In this document: in pieces, positions 49,930 through 58,586 of the stretch
How positions within the stretch are numbered: position 1 is the stretch's first letter
How the letters are laid out: the number at the start of each line of letters is the position of its first letter
NCBI RefSeq assembly: GCF_947504215.1
Contig: NZ_CANNGO010000018.1
Location: 1-61,712, forward strand
DNA from: an uncultured Ruegeria sp.
GTDB taxonomy: Bacteria > Pseudomonadota > Alphaproteobacteria > Rhodobacterales > Rhodobacteraceae
DNA: 61,712 nt
Reading direction: 5' to 3'
Program-made: the position numbers and the translations under genes
Notes under the pieces: model-generated
Told to the model about the DNA's origin: nothing
Databases searched by the model: none
Seen by the model: the letters and a program-made list of their open reading frames with translations, nothing else

Positions 49930-50787
49930 TTACGCTATCAACCTAGGCCAGACAGCCGCATTCCGGCGGGCAAACGCCCCGATATGACCGACTTCGGTTA
50001 GACCAAACTCAGACGCAGACAAAAGATGCTGTTTGGTGTCAGGGCCGTAAAGATCCGCCAGCCGCCACACTGCGTCCGGAGGGACCATCTCGTCATCTTC
50101 GAAGGCAAACAGGTCTGCGGGAGTTCCTGTTTCTGACCATTTGGCCGCCGGTAAATCGAGGCCGATTTCAGGAACGTAATTCAATGGCGCCGTGCACCAT
50201 TTGCGCCATTGCCAGTAAACCGAAGCTGGCAGGTCCGTGCCGAACCCGATGGCCTTTCCTGGCAGGTACCCCAAAAGACGCGCAAGCAAGGGTGCGTGCC
50301 CATACCAGAACAACCACGCCAGCGCACGATACGGCCAAGGGTGATCTTTCAGTGTGACCAGCCCCGAACATACCCCAATCATTCGGTCGATCTGACCAAT
50401 GTCGGGTTGAACCGGACCCAGCATCGCGCCCACCGAGTGACCGATGGTCCATTGCTTCGCTTTCGGAAAGCGCCGGCGCATCTCGGCCCTGGCCGCGGGC
50501 ATATCAATCAGCGCCCAGTCTGCCATAGTGACTGTGGATTTGTTGAGATCTCCGGATAGAGAGTGCCCAAAGTCCCGGTAGTCATATGTCAGGCAGGCCA
50601 TGCCCTGTTCTTCCGCCAGCCACTGCGCAAAATATCGGTAGTAATCTCGTGGAACTCCGGTTGCGCTGTTTAGAACAATAACGATTTCTGGCTCGGAAAC
50701 TGGCCGATAGAGCCGTGCCGAAAGCATCGCCGGCCCGGACGGGAACCGAAAGTCTTCGGTCAATACCCTTTGCTGTGTGTCCAACAT
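49930..50787 (-). CDS. Alpha/beta-fold hydrolase
   Basis: A 285-residue soluble hydrolase. The nucleophile elbow is TIGHSVGAMLG (Ser near 118), an oxyanion segment VIVLNSATGVPRDYY near 35-49, a candidate Asp in FAFEDDEMVPPDAV and His in EVGHIGAFA. Resembles the serine aminopeptidase S33 / 'predicted alpha/beta hydrolase' group. Substrate unknown. Convergent with rsgA; its promoter region backs onto the cobalamin riboswitch. Confidence 0.85.
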   Translation of the reverse strand: MLDTQQRVLTEDFRFPSGPAMLSARLYRPVSEPEIVIVLNSATGVPRDYYRYFAQWLAEEQGMACLTYDYRDFGHSLSGDLNKSTVTMADWALIDMPAARAEMRRRFPKAKQWTIGHSVGAMLGPVQPDIGQIDRMIGVCSGLVTLKDHPWPYRALAWLFWYGHAPLLARLLGYLPGKAIGFGTDLPASVYWQWRKWCTAPLNYVPEIGLDLPAAKWSETGTPADLFAFEDDEMVPPDAVWRLADLYGPDTKQHLLSASEFGLTEVGHIGAFARRNAAVWPRLIA

Positions 50788-50956
50788 AGCGACCTCGGAA
50801 AAACTGAACCAATCGGTTCACCACCCTCAAATGGCACCAATTCCTATATCCGAGTCAACACCGGTTCAGGTTGACCAAACGTCCGCTTGGGATTGAGTAG
50901 GAGCGCAAGACATAAAGTCCAGCTTGACTCAGGGCGCAATCAGACGCTAGCGATTG

Positions 50957-51153
50957 TGTGATGGTTCCTGCCCCCTACTAGGGGTCGGGATGAAAAGGGA
51001 ACACGGTGCGGTTCTGACCGGATACTCCGGGATGATCCAAATCCGCGACTGCCCCCGCAACTGTAAGCGGAAAGCAATGCCGAAATACCACTGGCCCAAT
51101 GGCCGGGAAGGTCGGTAAAGCGATGACCCGCAAGTCAGGAGACCTGCCATCGG
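50957..51153 (+). promoter_or_regulatory. Cobalamin (adenosylcobalamin-type) riboswitch
   Basis: Ordered elements match the family: closing stem GATGG (50960-50964) with CCATC (51147-51151), the AAAAGGGAACACGGTGCGG segment, CGACTGCCCCCGCAACTGTA with AGCGG, CCACTGGCCCAATGGCCGGG, and the B12 box CGCAAGTCAGGAGACCTGCC (51129-51148). A TCCGC-CGC-GCGGA hairpin (51232-51244) overlaps the ribosome binding site of the next gene, which suggests control at translation initiation: expression should fall when B12 is plentiful. Confidence 0.95.
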
Positions 51154-51253
51154 AACTGTAACCGAAACTCGGGCGGGGTGTCCGGGCAGGTCCTGACAGC
51201 ACACCGCCGTCCTGCCTGATCCAAGCCCCTGTCCGCCGCGCGGAGGGCGCAAG

Positions 51254-51661
51254 ATGATCTGGAAGACAAGAACACACGAATACACAGCAACCGTTTGTCA
51301 ACGGACAGGCAAGACATGCCCTGCACTGGCCCGAATGGCGCGCGCGATGGCACAGGCTATGGCAGAAGCTCATCCAGTCGCCACTTCGGAGTTCGAAATC
51401 GAAGGCAGCAGCGAGTTGACCCATTGTCCCGAGGGCTGCACCGCGCGGTTTCGGGCCCAGCCCGATCAGATGCGTGTGTTTTGCGGCACCGATGCCGCGG
51501 CAAACACCAAACAGCTGGACGATTATGCCGACATGATCTTTGGCACCGATATCCAAACCATGCCATCCGGGATCATCGCAACGCCGCCTTGCGCAATGCT
51601 CGAGGTTTTGGCTCTTAAACCTCGCGAACCCGTGCAGATGGCCGTGCACATCTCAGCCTGA
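51254..51661 (+). CDS. B12-riboswitch-controlled Cys-rich protein, possible thioredoxin-fold [2Fe-2S] protein
   Basis: A 135-residue soluble protein with GGAGGG 7 bases before its ATG. Cysteines lie as C15-x6-C22, C58-x3-C62, C77 and one near 113. The C-x(4-7)-C ... about 35 ... C-x3-C spacing is that of thioredoxin-like [2Fe-2S] proteins (NuoE, DUF1636 and related). DUF1636 proteins occur with cobalamin genes, so this could be a relative; no search was possible. It is the sole gene after the riboswitch, and the next gene is convergent, overlapping its end by 9 bases. A role in cobalt/B12 metabolism is inference. Confidence 0.65.
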   Translation: MIWKTRTHEYTATVCQRTGKTCPALARMARAMAQAMAEAHPVATSEFEIEGSSELTHCPEGCTARFRAQPDQMRVFCGTDAAANTKQLDDYADMIFGTDIQTMPSGIIATPPCAMLEVLALKPREPVQMAVHISA

Positions 51662-52165
51662 TCTGACGCTCACCTCTTGCAGGGTCGAACCGACGGCCCA
51701 TGCCATTTGTTCGTCTGTTTCGACGGCACAGGGGCGCAAGGCGCGCAATCGTACCAGCGCCTTGTCGGGCTGTTCGCCACATTCGACCATCAGCCGTAGA
51801 ACAAGCATTCCCGACCGGCCGCAACCGCCCTTACAGTGCAGCATGACACGACCGCCTCCAGACAAGGCGTGGCGCACGGCAGAGCTGACGGACGGCCATT
51901 CATCCAGAACGGTGCGGGGTGGCGCGTTAAAGTCTTCGATTGGCAGATAAACCCATCGGCTGGCCCGACTTTGAATATCGCTTCCAAAGTCCTGCGCGCC
52001 GGCCTGAAACATCTCGACTTCGGTTGCCGTAGAAATCACAAGACCCGGCTTCCAGCTCGAGATTGTGTCCAGATCACCTGCGTAGTCCCCGCCGCGACCG
52101 GGCATTGATGTAAGGGCAAGCGTGCCTCCTCCAACTTGCAAGGCGTAGATCACCAGCTGAGACAT
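51653..52165 (-). CDS. Tyrosine/dual-specificity phosphatase-like protein
   Basis: A 170-residue cytoplasmic protein. The catalytic P-loop is HCKGGCGRSG (HCxxGxxRS, Cys near 111), with a possible general acid Asp in YLPIEDFNAPP about 35 residues earlier, as in Cys-based phosphatases. It starts MSQLVIYALQVGGGTLALTS, with a GGGGGGAGAG ribosome site. Substrate unknown. Overlaps the riboswitch-controlled gene by nine bases tail to tail. Confidence 0.85.
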   Translation of the reverse strand: MSQLVIYALQVGGGTLALTSMPGRGGDYAGDLDTISSWKPGLVISTATEVEMFQAGAQDFGSDIQSRASRWVYLPIEDFNAPPRTVLDEWPSVSSAVRHALSGGGRVMLHCKGGCGRSGMLVLRLMVECGEQPDKALVRLRALRPCAVETDEQMAWAVGSTLQEVSVRSG

Positions 52166-52338
52166 GTAACGCTCTCCCCCCTTTAATTGCCGTCGCGAAA
52201 AATAGTTCGTGAAATGTACCCCTCTAGCAATACGCGCATCCGGTCCGATTCCAAAATAAAAATCCTCGAACGCTGCTGTGGACGCGGGCGATGGTGACCA
52301 CTACGCTATGCCGAAGCCCCGAATCCGCCAGAGTAAAC

Positions 52339-54102
52339 ATGACCGACGCACCCAGCCCCGCCTATCAGGTTCTCGCCCGCAAATACCGCCCGGAAACCTT
52401 TACTGATCTGGTGGGTCAGGACGCAATGGTGCGTACGCTGAAAAACGCGTTTGAGGCGGATCGGATCGCGCAAGCCTTCATCATGACCGGCATCCGTGGC
52501 ACGGGGAAAACCACCACCGCGCGGATCATCGCTAAAGGCATGAACTGCATCGGTTCTGACGGCGAAGGCAAACCAACAACCGAACCTTGCGGGCAATGCG
52601 AGCATTGTGTGGCCATCATGGAAGGCCGTCATGTCGACGTTATGGAGATGGACGCCGCCAGCCGCACGGGCGTGAACGATATTCGCGAGATCATCGACAG
52701 CGTCCGCTACCGCGCCGCCAGCGCTCGCTACAAGATTTACATCATTGACGAAGTTCACATGCTGTCGACCAGCGCTTTCAACGCGCTGCTCAAGACGTTG
52801 GAAGAGCCGCCTGAACATGTGAAGTTCATCTTCGCCACCACCGAGATTCGCAAGGTTCCGGTTACGGTTCTGTCGCGCTGTCAGCGATTTGACCTGCGTC
52901 GGATTGAACCCGAAGACATGATAGGCCTGCTGCGCAAGATAGCAGCGGCCGAAAACGCCGAGATTGCAGATGACGCGCTGGCGTTGATCACGCGGGCCGC
53001 TGAAGGCTCGGCGCGTGATGCTACCTCTTTGTTGGATCAGGCGATTTCTCATGGCGCGGGCGAGACCAGCGCAGATCAGGTGCGCGCCATGCTGGGTCTG
53101 GCAGACCGCGGACGTGTACTGGATCTGATGGATATGATCCTGCGCGGTGATGCAGCAGGGGCATTGACAGAGTTGAGCAGTCAATATGCCGAAGGGGCTG
53201 ACCCGCTGGCAGTCCTGCGCGATTTGGCCGAGATCACACACTGGGTTTCGGTTGTGAAAATCACACCCGATGCAGCCGAGGATCCGACAGTATCACCGGA
53301 CGAGCGCGCCCGTGGTCAACAAATGGCCGAGGCGTTGCAAATGCGCGTTCTGACACGGATGTGGCAAATGCTGCTGAAAGCGCTGGAAGAAGTCTCAGCA
53401 GCCCCGAACGCCATGATGGCGGCGGAAATGGCTGTCATTCGTCTTACCCATGTGGCCGATCTGCCAAGCCCCGAAGAGCTGATCAAGAGGCTGCAAGACT
53501 CGCCACCTACGACTGTTGGTGGACCGGGCGGAGGTGTCCCGGTGTCTGGAAAAAGCACTGCTCCCGTTCAGGCGAGTGCCGCAATTTCGACGTCTGCCAT
53601 ACCGGCCTCACACGGGTCGGGCGGTGCGCCTGTTGCCGCGCTTGCGCAGGATGTGCAAGCAGCACTCGCGCGCTATCCAACATTCGAGCACGTTGTCGAA
53701 ATGATCCGCTCAAATCGGGATGTAAAGTTGCTGGTCGAGGTTGAAAACGGGGTGCGCCTTGTCTCGTACCAGCCGGGTCGCATCGAGTTTACGCCGGCTG
53801 CACCCGCCCCAACAGACTTGGCCCCTCGTTTGGGATCCGCGCTGCAACGTTGGACAGGCAATCGGTGGGCCGTTTCGATTGTGTCGCATGGTGATGCGCC
53901 CACTATTGGTGAAGTGCGCGATGCTTCCGAATTGGCCTTGAAAGCAACTGCATCTGAACATCCTTTGGTTCAAGCCGTTCTGACGCAGTTTCCCAAAGCC
54001 CGGATCACTAGAATTGAAACGCCGGAACAACGGTCAGCAAAGGTCGAGACAGAAGCCCTGCCCGAAGTTGAGAACGAATGGGATCCGTTCGAGGAAGACT
54101 GA
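52339..54102 (+). CDS. dnaX: DNA polymerase III subunits gamma and tau
   Basis: A 587-residue clamp-loader ATPase. Start MTDAPSPAYQVLARKYRPET at the ATG at 52339; the open frame reaches 16 codons further back. Walker A GIRGTGKTTTARIIAKGM, a zinc site (CIGS...CGQCEHC), Walker B IYIIDEVHMLS and sensor SRCQRFDLRR are present. A Gly/Pro/Ala-rich linker follows at about residues 390-445, then a tau C-terminal domain. No slippery run for a gamma frameshift was noticed. First of dnaX-ebfC-recR. Confidence 0.96.
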   Translation: MTDAPSPAYQVLARKYRPETFTDLVGQDAMVRTLKNAFEADRIAQAFIMTGIRGTGKTTTARIIAKGMNCIGSDGEGKPTTEPCGQCEHCVAIMEGRHVDVMEMDAASRTGVNDIREIIDSVRYRAASARYKIYIIDEVHMLSTSAFNALLKTLEEPPEHVKFIFATTEIRKVPVTVLSRCQRFDLRRIEPEDMIGLLRKIAAAENAEIADDALALITRAAEGSARDATSLLDQAISHGAGETSADQVRAMLGLADRGRVLDLMDMILRGDAAGALTELSSQYAEGADPLAVLRDLAEITHWVSVVKITPDAAEDPTVSPDERARGQQMAEALQMRVLTRMWQMLLKALEEVSAAPNAMMAAEMAVIRLTHVADLPSPEELIKRLQDSPPTTVGGPGGGVPVSGKSTAPVQASAAISTSAIPASHGSGGAPVAALAQDVQAALARYPTFEHVVEMIRSNRDVKLLVEVENGVRLVSYQPGRIEFTPAAPAPTDLAPRLGSALQRWTGNRWAVSIVSHGDAPTIGEVRDASELALKATASEHPLVQAVLTQFPKARITRIETPEQRSAKVETEALPEVENEWDPFEED

Positions 54103-54258
54103 CGTCCAAACTGTCCAAACTGGATGAAACGAAACGGGGCTCAACGGTAGGAAGGGCCCTGCCAAATACCTTGACGATGGGCGGGAAGCCCCTCGCCCCT
54201 TGTGCCGCGCGGATGCCGTCCGTATTTAATGCTCAAACCGATTTGCAGGAGAACAACA

Positions 54259-54603
54259 ATGCTCAAAGGACTCGGCGGTCTGGGCGATATGGCCAAGATG
54301 ATGAAATCCGCACAGGATTTGCAGACCAAAATGACGGATATGCAGGAAGAGCTAAACAACATCATGGTTGTCGGCGAATCCGGCGCAGGGTTGGTCAAGG
54401 CCACCGCCTCGGCAAAAGGCGAGTTGAAAGGTCTGGACATCGACCCGTCGATCTTTAACGGGGACGACAAGGAAGTGGTCGAAGACCTGATCCTGGCCGC
54501 GATCAAAGACGCACAGGCCAAGGCCGCTGAACGCTCGCAAGATGAGATGGGCAGGCTAACAGAAAGCATGGGCTTGCCGAAAGACATCAAGCTGCCGTTC
54601 TGA
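54259..54603 (+). CDS. ebfC: Nucleoid-associated protein EbfC/YbaB
   Basis: A 114-residue DNA-binding protein starting [20 protein letters not shown] with AGGAGA 7 bases upstream; longer in-frame starts lack that site. The [20 protein letters not shown] strand and [17 protein letters not shown] helix are diagnostic. Conserved position between dnaX and recR. Confidence 0.95.
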   Translation: MLKGLGGLGDMAKMMKSAQDLQTKMTDMQEELNNIMVVGESGAGLVKATASAKGELKGLDIDPSIFNGDDKEVVEDLILAAIKDAQAKAAERSQDEMGRLTESMGLPKDIKLPF

Positions 54604-54625
54604 TACACCCGCCTGACGGGTTATC

Positions 54626-54646
54626 GGCCGGGCTCAACGCCCGGCC
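54626..54646. other. Stable hairpin between ebfC and recR
   Basis: GGCCGGGC and GCCCGGCC form a perfect 8-bp stem with loop TCAAC in the 62-base gap. No T tract, so it is more likely an mRNA processing or stability element than a terminator. Confidence 0.6.
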
Positions 54647-54665
54647 CATTTACAGGAGCGCGCCG

Positions 54666-55259
54666 GTGAGTTCGAACAGCGACATCGACAACCTGATCGA
54701 CCTGATGGCTAAGCTGCCCGGTCTCGGACCCCGCTCGGCCCGCCGTGCAGTGTTGCACCTGATCCGCAAGCATGCATTGCTTTTGACACCTCTGGCCGAC
54801 GCCATGCAGCAGGTGGCGGCCACTGCCTGTGAATGCCTGAACTGCGGAAATGTAGGCACCACCGACATCTGTGACATCTGCGATAGCGAGGTCCGCGCGA
54901 CCGGAGAGCTCTGCGTCGTCGAGGATGTCGCTGACCTTTGGGCCATGGAGCGCGCTGCAGTCTTCAAAGGCCGCTATCACGTTCTGGGCGGGACCCTATC
55001 AGCCCTGGACGGGGTTGGCCCAGACGAGTTACGCATTCCCCGCCTTAAAGACAGGGTGACAGCCGAAGGGATCACCGAAGTTATTCTGGCGTTGAACGCC
55101 ACCGTAGATGGCCAAACCACCGCCCATTATATCGCAGATCAGTTGGAGGGTCAGGTGCGCCTGACGTCATTGGCGCAAGGCGTGCCAATCGGCGGCGAAC
55201 TGGATTATCTGGATGACGGTACGATTTCCGCAGCACTCAGGGCACGAAAAGAACTGTGA
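54666..55259 (+). CDS. recR: Recombination mediator RecR
   Basis: A 197-residue protein working with RecF/RecO to load RecA at gaps. The N-terminal helix-hairpin-helix contains [19 protein letters not shown], the zinc finger is [16 protein letters not shown], and the Toprim domain shows [14 protein letters not shown] and [22 protein letters not shown] start with AGGAG about 7 bases upstream. Confidence 0.97.
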   Translation: MSSNSDIDNLIDLMAKLPGLGPRSARRAVLHLIRKHALLLTPLADAMQQVAATACECLNCGNVGTTDICDICDSEVRATGELCVVEDVADLWAMERAAVFKGRYHVLGGTLSALDGVGPDELRIPRLKDRVTAEGITEVILALNATVDGQTTAHYIADQLEGQVRLTSLAQGVPIGGELDYLDDGTISAALRARKEL

Positions 55260-55374
55260 CGGTTGAGGCTTGCCAACTGGAAAATCACCAACGAAGCTTA
55301 CGCCCGAACCCAAACACGTAGATGTCCAAACTTACTGAGACAGGGCGCACGCTGCCTGTTCCATTGGAGAAAAG

Positions 55375-55944
55375 ATGCCAAAGATCTTTGCATGGCTACT
55401 TGTTGCAGCATTTGCCTTAACACTTGCTGGATGCACCACAAAGCCAACTGCCCAGCAATCTGATATCGATGGGCTGGCGTCGGAAATTCGCGGACTTGGA
55501 CCAGATGTTGATCCGGAAGAGGCCACGCGAGCGGCCCAAATCGCGCACAGCTATTCACTTCAACTCGCACAGGAATATCGGGTCACAGATCCACCAATCA
55601 TTCACAATGCCAAGGTCATTCATGGATTTCGAGAACGTGGTCTTTGCAATGACTGGGCCGAGGATCTTCAAAAACGCCTGAACCAAGAAAACTTCCGCAC
55701 GCTGACAATGCATTGGGCCACCTCTCCGCCAACAGACTTCAGGATCATCCATCATTCGGCCGTGATCAGCAAACGAGGCGATACAGTGCACGATGGTATA
55801 TTGCTGGACCCCTGGCGGTACGGTGGCGTCTTGTTCTGGTCAAAGCTCGATGCCGATAAACGATACGACTGGCGGCCTCGGATGGAAGTCCGCGAAGAGC
55901 TGATCAATGCTCGACAGATACGAAAAGCGTTCAACGAAAACTAA
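55375..55944 (+). CDS. Lipoprotein with possible Cys-His-Asp catalytic triad
   Basis: A 189-residue lipoprotein: signal peptide MPKIFAWLLVAAFALTLAGC with lipobox LAGC at Cys20. The mature part has RGLCNDWAEDLQKRL (Cys91), IIHHSAVIS (His127) and ILLDPWR (Asp145). Cys, His and Asp in that order and spacing recall transglutaminase/papain-like folds, so a peptidase or amidase acting in the envelope is possible. I do not recognise a named family with certainty. Stands alone after recR with 115 bases between. Confidence 0.7.
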   Translation: MPKIFAWLLVAAFALTLAGCTTKPTAQQSDIDGLASEIRGLGPDVDPEEATRAAQIAHSYSLQLAQEYRVTDPPIIHNAKVIHGFRERGLCNDWAEDLQKRLNQENFRTLTMHWATSPPTDFRIIHHSAVISKRGDTVHDGILLDPWRYGGVLFWSKLDADKRYDWRPRMEVREELINARQIRKAFNEN

Positions 55945-56074
55945 CCCACCTCAAGAAAGTTCCTGCCCTTTTCGGAATGGCATCCTCATTCAGATTTCAA
56001 AATGTCGTTGGGGCAGAAGAGGATAACGGTTAGGAAGAGGTGACTTTAACGTACATTTGTTCGGAGCAAATTAT

Positions 56075-56563
56075 ATGAGCCGTTTTCTCGCCCTGATTTT
56101 CGCCACTTTCACTGCCACCGCCGCCTGGTCGCAGGAATTGATCGACAAAGGTTTTGTCGAGGGGTGGAACATCATGATGGACCCGAACCTCGGCAATGGC
56201 TGCCTGATCCAGACGGTCTATCAGGATCTTTCGGTGGTTCGCCTAGGCTATGACGCGCTGGACAATCGCGGGTATTTCACAGTCTACAATAAGGCTTGGG
56301 GTGATATCGAGCCGGGACAGAGTTATCCGATCCGGTTTGAGCTGGATGGGAAAAGCTATGACGCTACTGCCATCGGGTTCAAACAGGATCGCGTGCCCGG
56401 CGCGACGGTGTTTTTCACCGACCGCGACTTCGTCAATGCAATCGCCCAGAACAAGTCCATGACCGTTTACAACCCTGCGGGTGAGGTTGTCATGGCGATC
56501 GACCTGAAAGGCACCGCCAAGGCGTTGGATTACGCCCGGGACTGCCAGAACAAGACGCTCTAG
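56075..56563 (+). CDS. Hypothetical exported protein
   Basis: A 162-residue protein with a cleavable signal peptide (MSRFLALIFATFTATAAWSQ) and a beta-rich mature domain starting ELIDKGFVEGWNIMMDPNLG. Two Cys (in GNGCLIQ and the C-terminal RDCQNK) could form a disulfide. GGAG lies 9 bases before the chosen ATG. No family recognised. Its stop overlaps the convergent RNase T2 stop by three bases of CTAG. Confidence 0.75.
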   Translation: MSRFLALIFATFTATAAWSQELIDKGFVEGWNIMMDPNLGNGCLIQTVYQDLSVVRLGYDALDNRGYFTVYNKAWGDIEPGQSYPIRFELDGKSYDATAIGFKQDRVPGATVFFTDRDFVNAIAQNKSMTVYNPAGEVVMAIDLKGTAKALDYARDCQNKTL

Positions 56564-57201
56564 CGAATCGGATCGAACAGCGCATCTTCGGCCGTGCAGT
56601 CGCGGATCACGTCGCGGCCGCAGGGCACGGGATTCAAATCGCGGGACAGGCACAGGCGAACTTCTTCGATGTAACCCTGTTTGCAGGTGATGGTGATCAT
56701 ATCGGGCGCCAAGGATGGGTTAGCCTTCAGAAATGCATCCTCGACTACCGACGCGGGCAGTTTGACCGACGTGTCCAGCTTGCGGAATACCTGCGGGCGC
56801 TGAACGCTTTCATACGCCGCACGAGACAACGCGAAATAGTCCGTTGCGCTGAGACCCGAACAGGAACCGTGTTTCTTCCACTGATGCCAGGCAAGACCGG
56901 AACTGCCCTGAATGTCTTGCATTTCCCCCGTCATGCGACGGGTGGGTGGCGCCTCTGAGGTGCTGCAATACGACGGCCAGCCCTGATGAAACTGCGGCCA
57001 AAGCCCGTGCAGCACCCAACCATGGTCATGGCGCGCGTCGCATTGATCCGACTCGCGCGCATCGCCTTCGCGCGCGCACCAGTTTGGCGACCAGCTAAGC
57101 GACAGGACATAGTAGTCGAACTCACCGGCCTTCTCTCCATCGGCCAGCGCTGATATCGCACCGAACGCCCACATTACCAGCCCCGAAATCACCTGGCGCA
57201 T
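56560..57201 (-). CDS. RNase T2-family ribonuclease
   Basis: A 213-residue periplasmic endoribonuclease. Start MRQVISGLVMWAFGAISALA at the ATG at 57199-57201 (GAAGGGAAGAGG upstream) gives a signal peptide; the open frame runs 100 codons further without meaning. Active-site blocks are WVLHGLWPQFH and WHQWKKHGSCSGL with the catalytic histidines, plus paired cysteines. Probably scavenges phosphate or nucleosides from RNA. Divergent from trcR. Confidence 0.93.
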   Translation of the reverse strand: MRQVISGLVMWAFGAISALADGEKAGEFDYYVLSLSWSPNWCAREGDARESDQCDARHDHGWVLHGLWPQFHQGWPSYCSTSEAPPTRRMTGEMQDIQGSSGLAWHQWKKHGSCSGLSATDYFALSRAAYESVQRPQVFRKLDTSVKLPASVVEDAFLKANPSLAPDMITITCKQGYIEEVRLCLSRDLNPVPCGRDVIRDCTAEDALFDPIR

Positions 57202-57331
57202 TCGCCTCTTCCCTTCTTTGGCTGGCGTGACTATATACAGCCCAAGTTCCCCGACAACGGAAACCTGCCTCAATATAACGAGGCCGCCGAATTCCGGCGA
57301 CGGGACAGATGTATTTATAGGAGACGGTCTG

Positions 57332-58090
57332 ATGGCAAAACCTCTGATGGCCAAGGCAACCGCTGTTTGGCTGGTGGACAACACCACGATCAGCTTCAAG
57401 CAGATCGGTGATTTCGTGGGTATGCACGAGTTGGAAGTACAGGGCATCGCGGATGGTGATGTGGCTGCCGGTGTCAAAGGGTTTGACCCAATCACCAACA
57501 ATCAACTGACCCAGGACGAGATCGACGCCGCGCAGGACAATCCGCTGCACAAGCTGAAGCTCAAGTTCAATCCTTCTGCTGCTGGTGAGGAAAAACGCCG
57601 GGGTCCCCGTTACACGCCACTGTCCAAACGTCAGGACCGCCCAAACTCGATCCTGTGGTTGGTCAAGTTCCACCCTGAACTCAGTGACGGTCAGATCGCC
57701 AAGCTGGTCGGCACCACAAAGCCAACCATCCAGTCCATCCGCGAACGGACACATTGGAACATTTCCAATATGCAGCCGATTGATCCAGTTGCTCTGGGTC
57801 TGTGCAAACAGTCGGAACTGGACATGATCGTGCAAAAGGCTGCCGCCAAGAAGGCCGCCGAAGGTGGCGTCATGAGCGATGATGAGCGTCGCAAACTGGT
57901 GTCGACTGAACAATCGCTTGAGATGGATGCCGCGCCGAAAATTCCGACGGCTATTGAAGGGCTGGAAACCTTTTCTCTTTCAGATGATCCAGAAGATGAA
58001 AAAGACGACGAGCCTATCGTGGACGCTGACAGCTTCTTCAACCTGCCCAAAGGCGGCAGCGACGACGACGAAGACGAACCCCGTCCTTGA
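57332..58090 (+). CDS. trcR: Cell cycle transcriptional regulator TrcR (DUF1013)
   Basis: A 252-residue alphaproteobacterial regulator. MAKPLMAKATAVWLVDNTTI then SFKQIGDFVGMHELEVQGIA and QIAKLVGTTKPTIQSIRERT (a helix-turn-helix) match DUF1013, named TrcR. The C-terminus is an acidic low-complexity tail (DDPEDEKDDEP, GGSDDDEDEP). The ATG at 57332 has GGAGA upstream; an upstream in-frame start overlaps the RNase T2 promoter. Essential cell-cycle role is known for relatives; not shown here. Confidence 0.9.
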   Translation: MAKPLMAKATAVWLVDNTTISFKQIGDFVGMHELEVQGIADGDVAAGVKGFDPITNNQLTQDEIDAAQDNPLHKLKLKFNPSAAGEEKRRGPRYTPLSKRQDRPNSILWLVKFHPELSDGQIAKLVGTTKPTIQSIRERTHWNISNMQPIDPVALGLCKQSELDMIVQKAAAKKAAEGGVMSDDERRKLVSTEQSLEMDAAPKIPTAIEGLETFSLSDDPEDEKDDEPIVDADSFFNLPKGGSDDDEDEPRP

Positions 58091-58142
58091 TTACTAAATG
58101 CAACGGCCTGAGCGGGCCGGTTCTTGTTTGTTCGGAAACCCC

Positions 58143-58532
58143 ATGCTGACCGTTCTGTCTGCACTTCTTGGACCGCACCGTGCCGTTTCAACCTATGCCT
58201 TTCTGAAGACCTGGGGGCTGGGAATAGCGGGTGGTGCGTTAATGATCGCAATCGTTACCACATTGGTTTTATTGGGTGACGACGGGAAGCACGAGCACCA
58301 TTCTTTCATGACCGTCCCGGTATTGTCGGCAACACCAATCAACGGGGACCTTAAAAACGGGGTCGTCGCCTCGGTTCGGTTGCCAGATGGCAGTGCCGCT
58401 TCGGTCACGTCGACCGAAGCCCCTATATCGCAAACGGTTGGAACCAGCGCGTGCATCGAAAAACGCGTCTATGTGGAGAGTGGCGAACCCAGATACAGGT
58501 TCAAACTGCCACGGTTTTGCGAGGCGGGTTGA
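58143..58532 (+). CDS. Hypothetical single-pass membrane protein
   Basis: A 129-residue protein with one N-terminal helix (GLGIAGGALMIAIVTTLVLL, about residues 27-46) and a periplasmic beta-rich domain rich in Ser/Thr/Val with two Cys (ACIEK, RFCEAG). I start it at the ATG at 58143 (MLTVLSALLGPHRAVSTYAF). Located 52 bases after trcR and followed by a good terminator, so cotranscription with trcR is likely. No family recognised. Confidence 0.6.
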   Translation: MLTVLSALLGPHRAVSTYAFLKTWGLGIAGGALMIAIVTTLVLLGDDGKHEHHSFMTVPVLSATPINGDLKNGVVASVRLPDGSAASVTSTEAPISQTVGTSACIEKRVYVESGEPRYRFKLPRFCEAG

Positions 58533-58549
58533 ACCTGCCAGAAGATACG

Positions 58550-58586
58550 AAAAGCCGTCCGACAATATACCGGGCGGCTTTTTCTT
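58550..58586 (+). terminator. Rho-independent terminator after the trcR operon
   Basis: AAAGCCGTCCG pairs with CGGGCGGCTTT (one U-G wobble valid on the plus strand), followed by TTTTTCTTT. It abuts the stop of the convergent permease gene. Confidence 0.88.
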
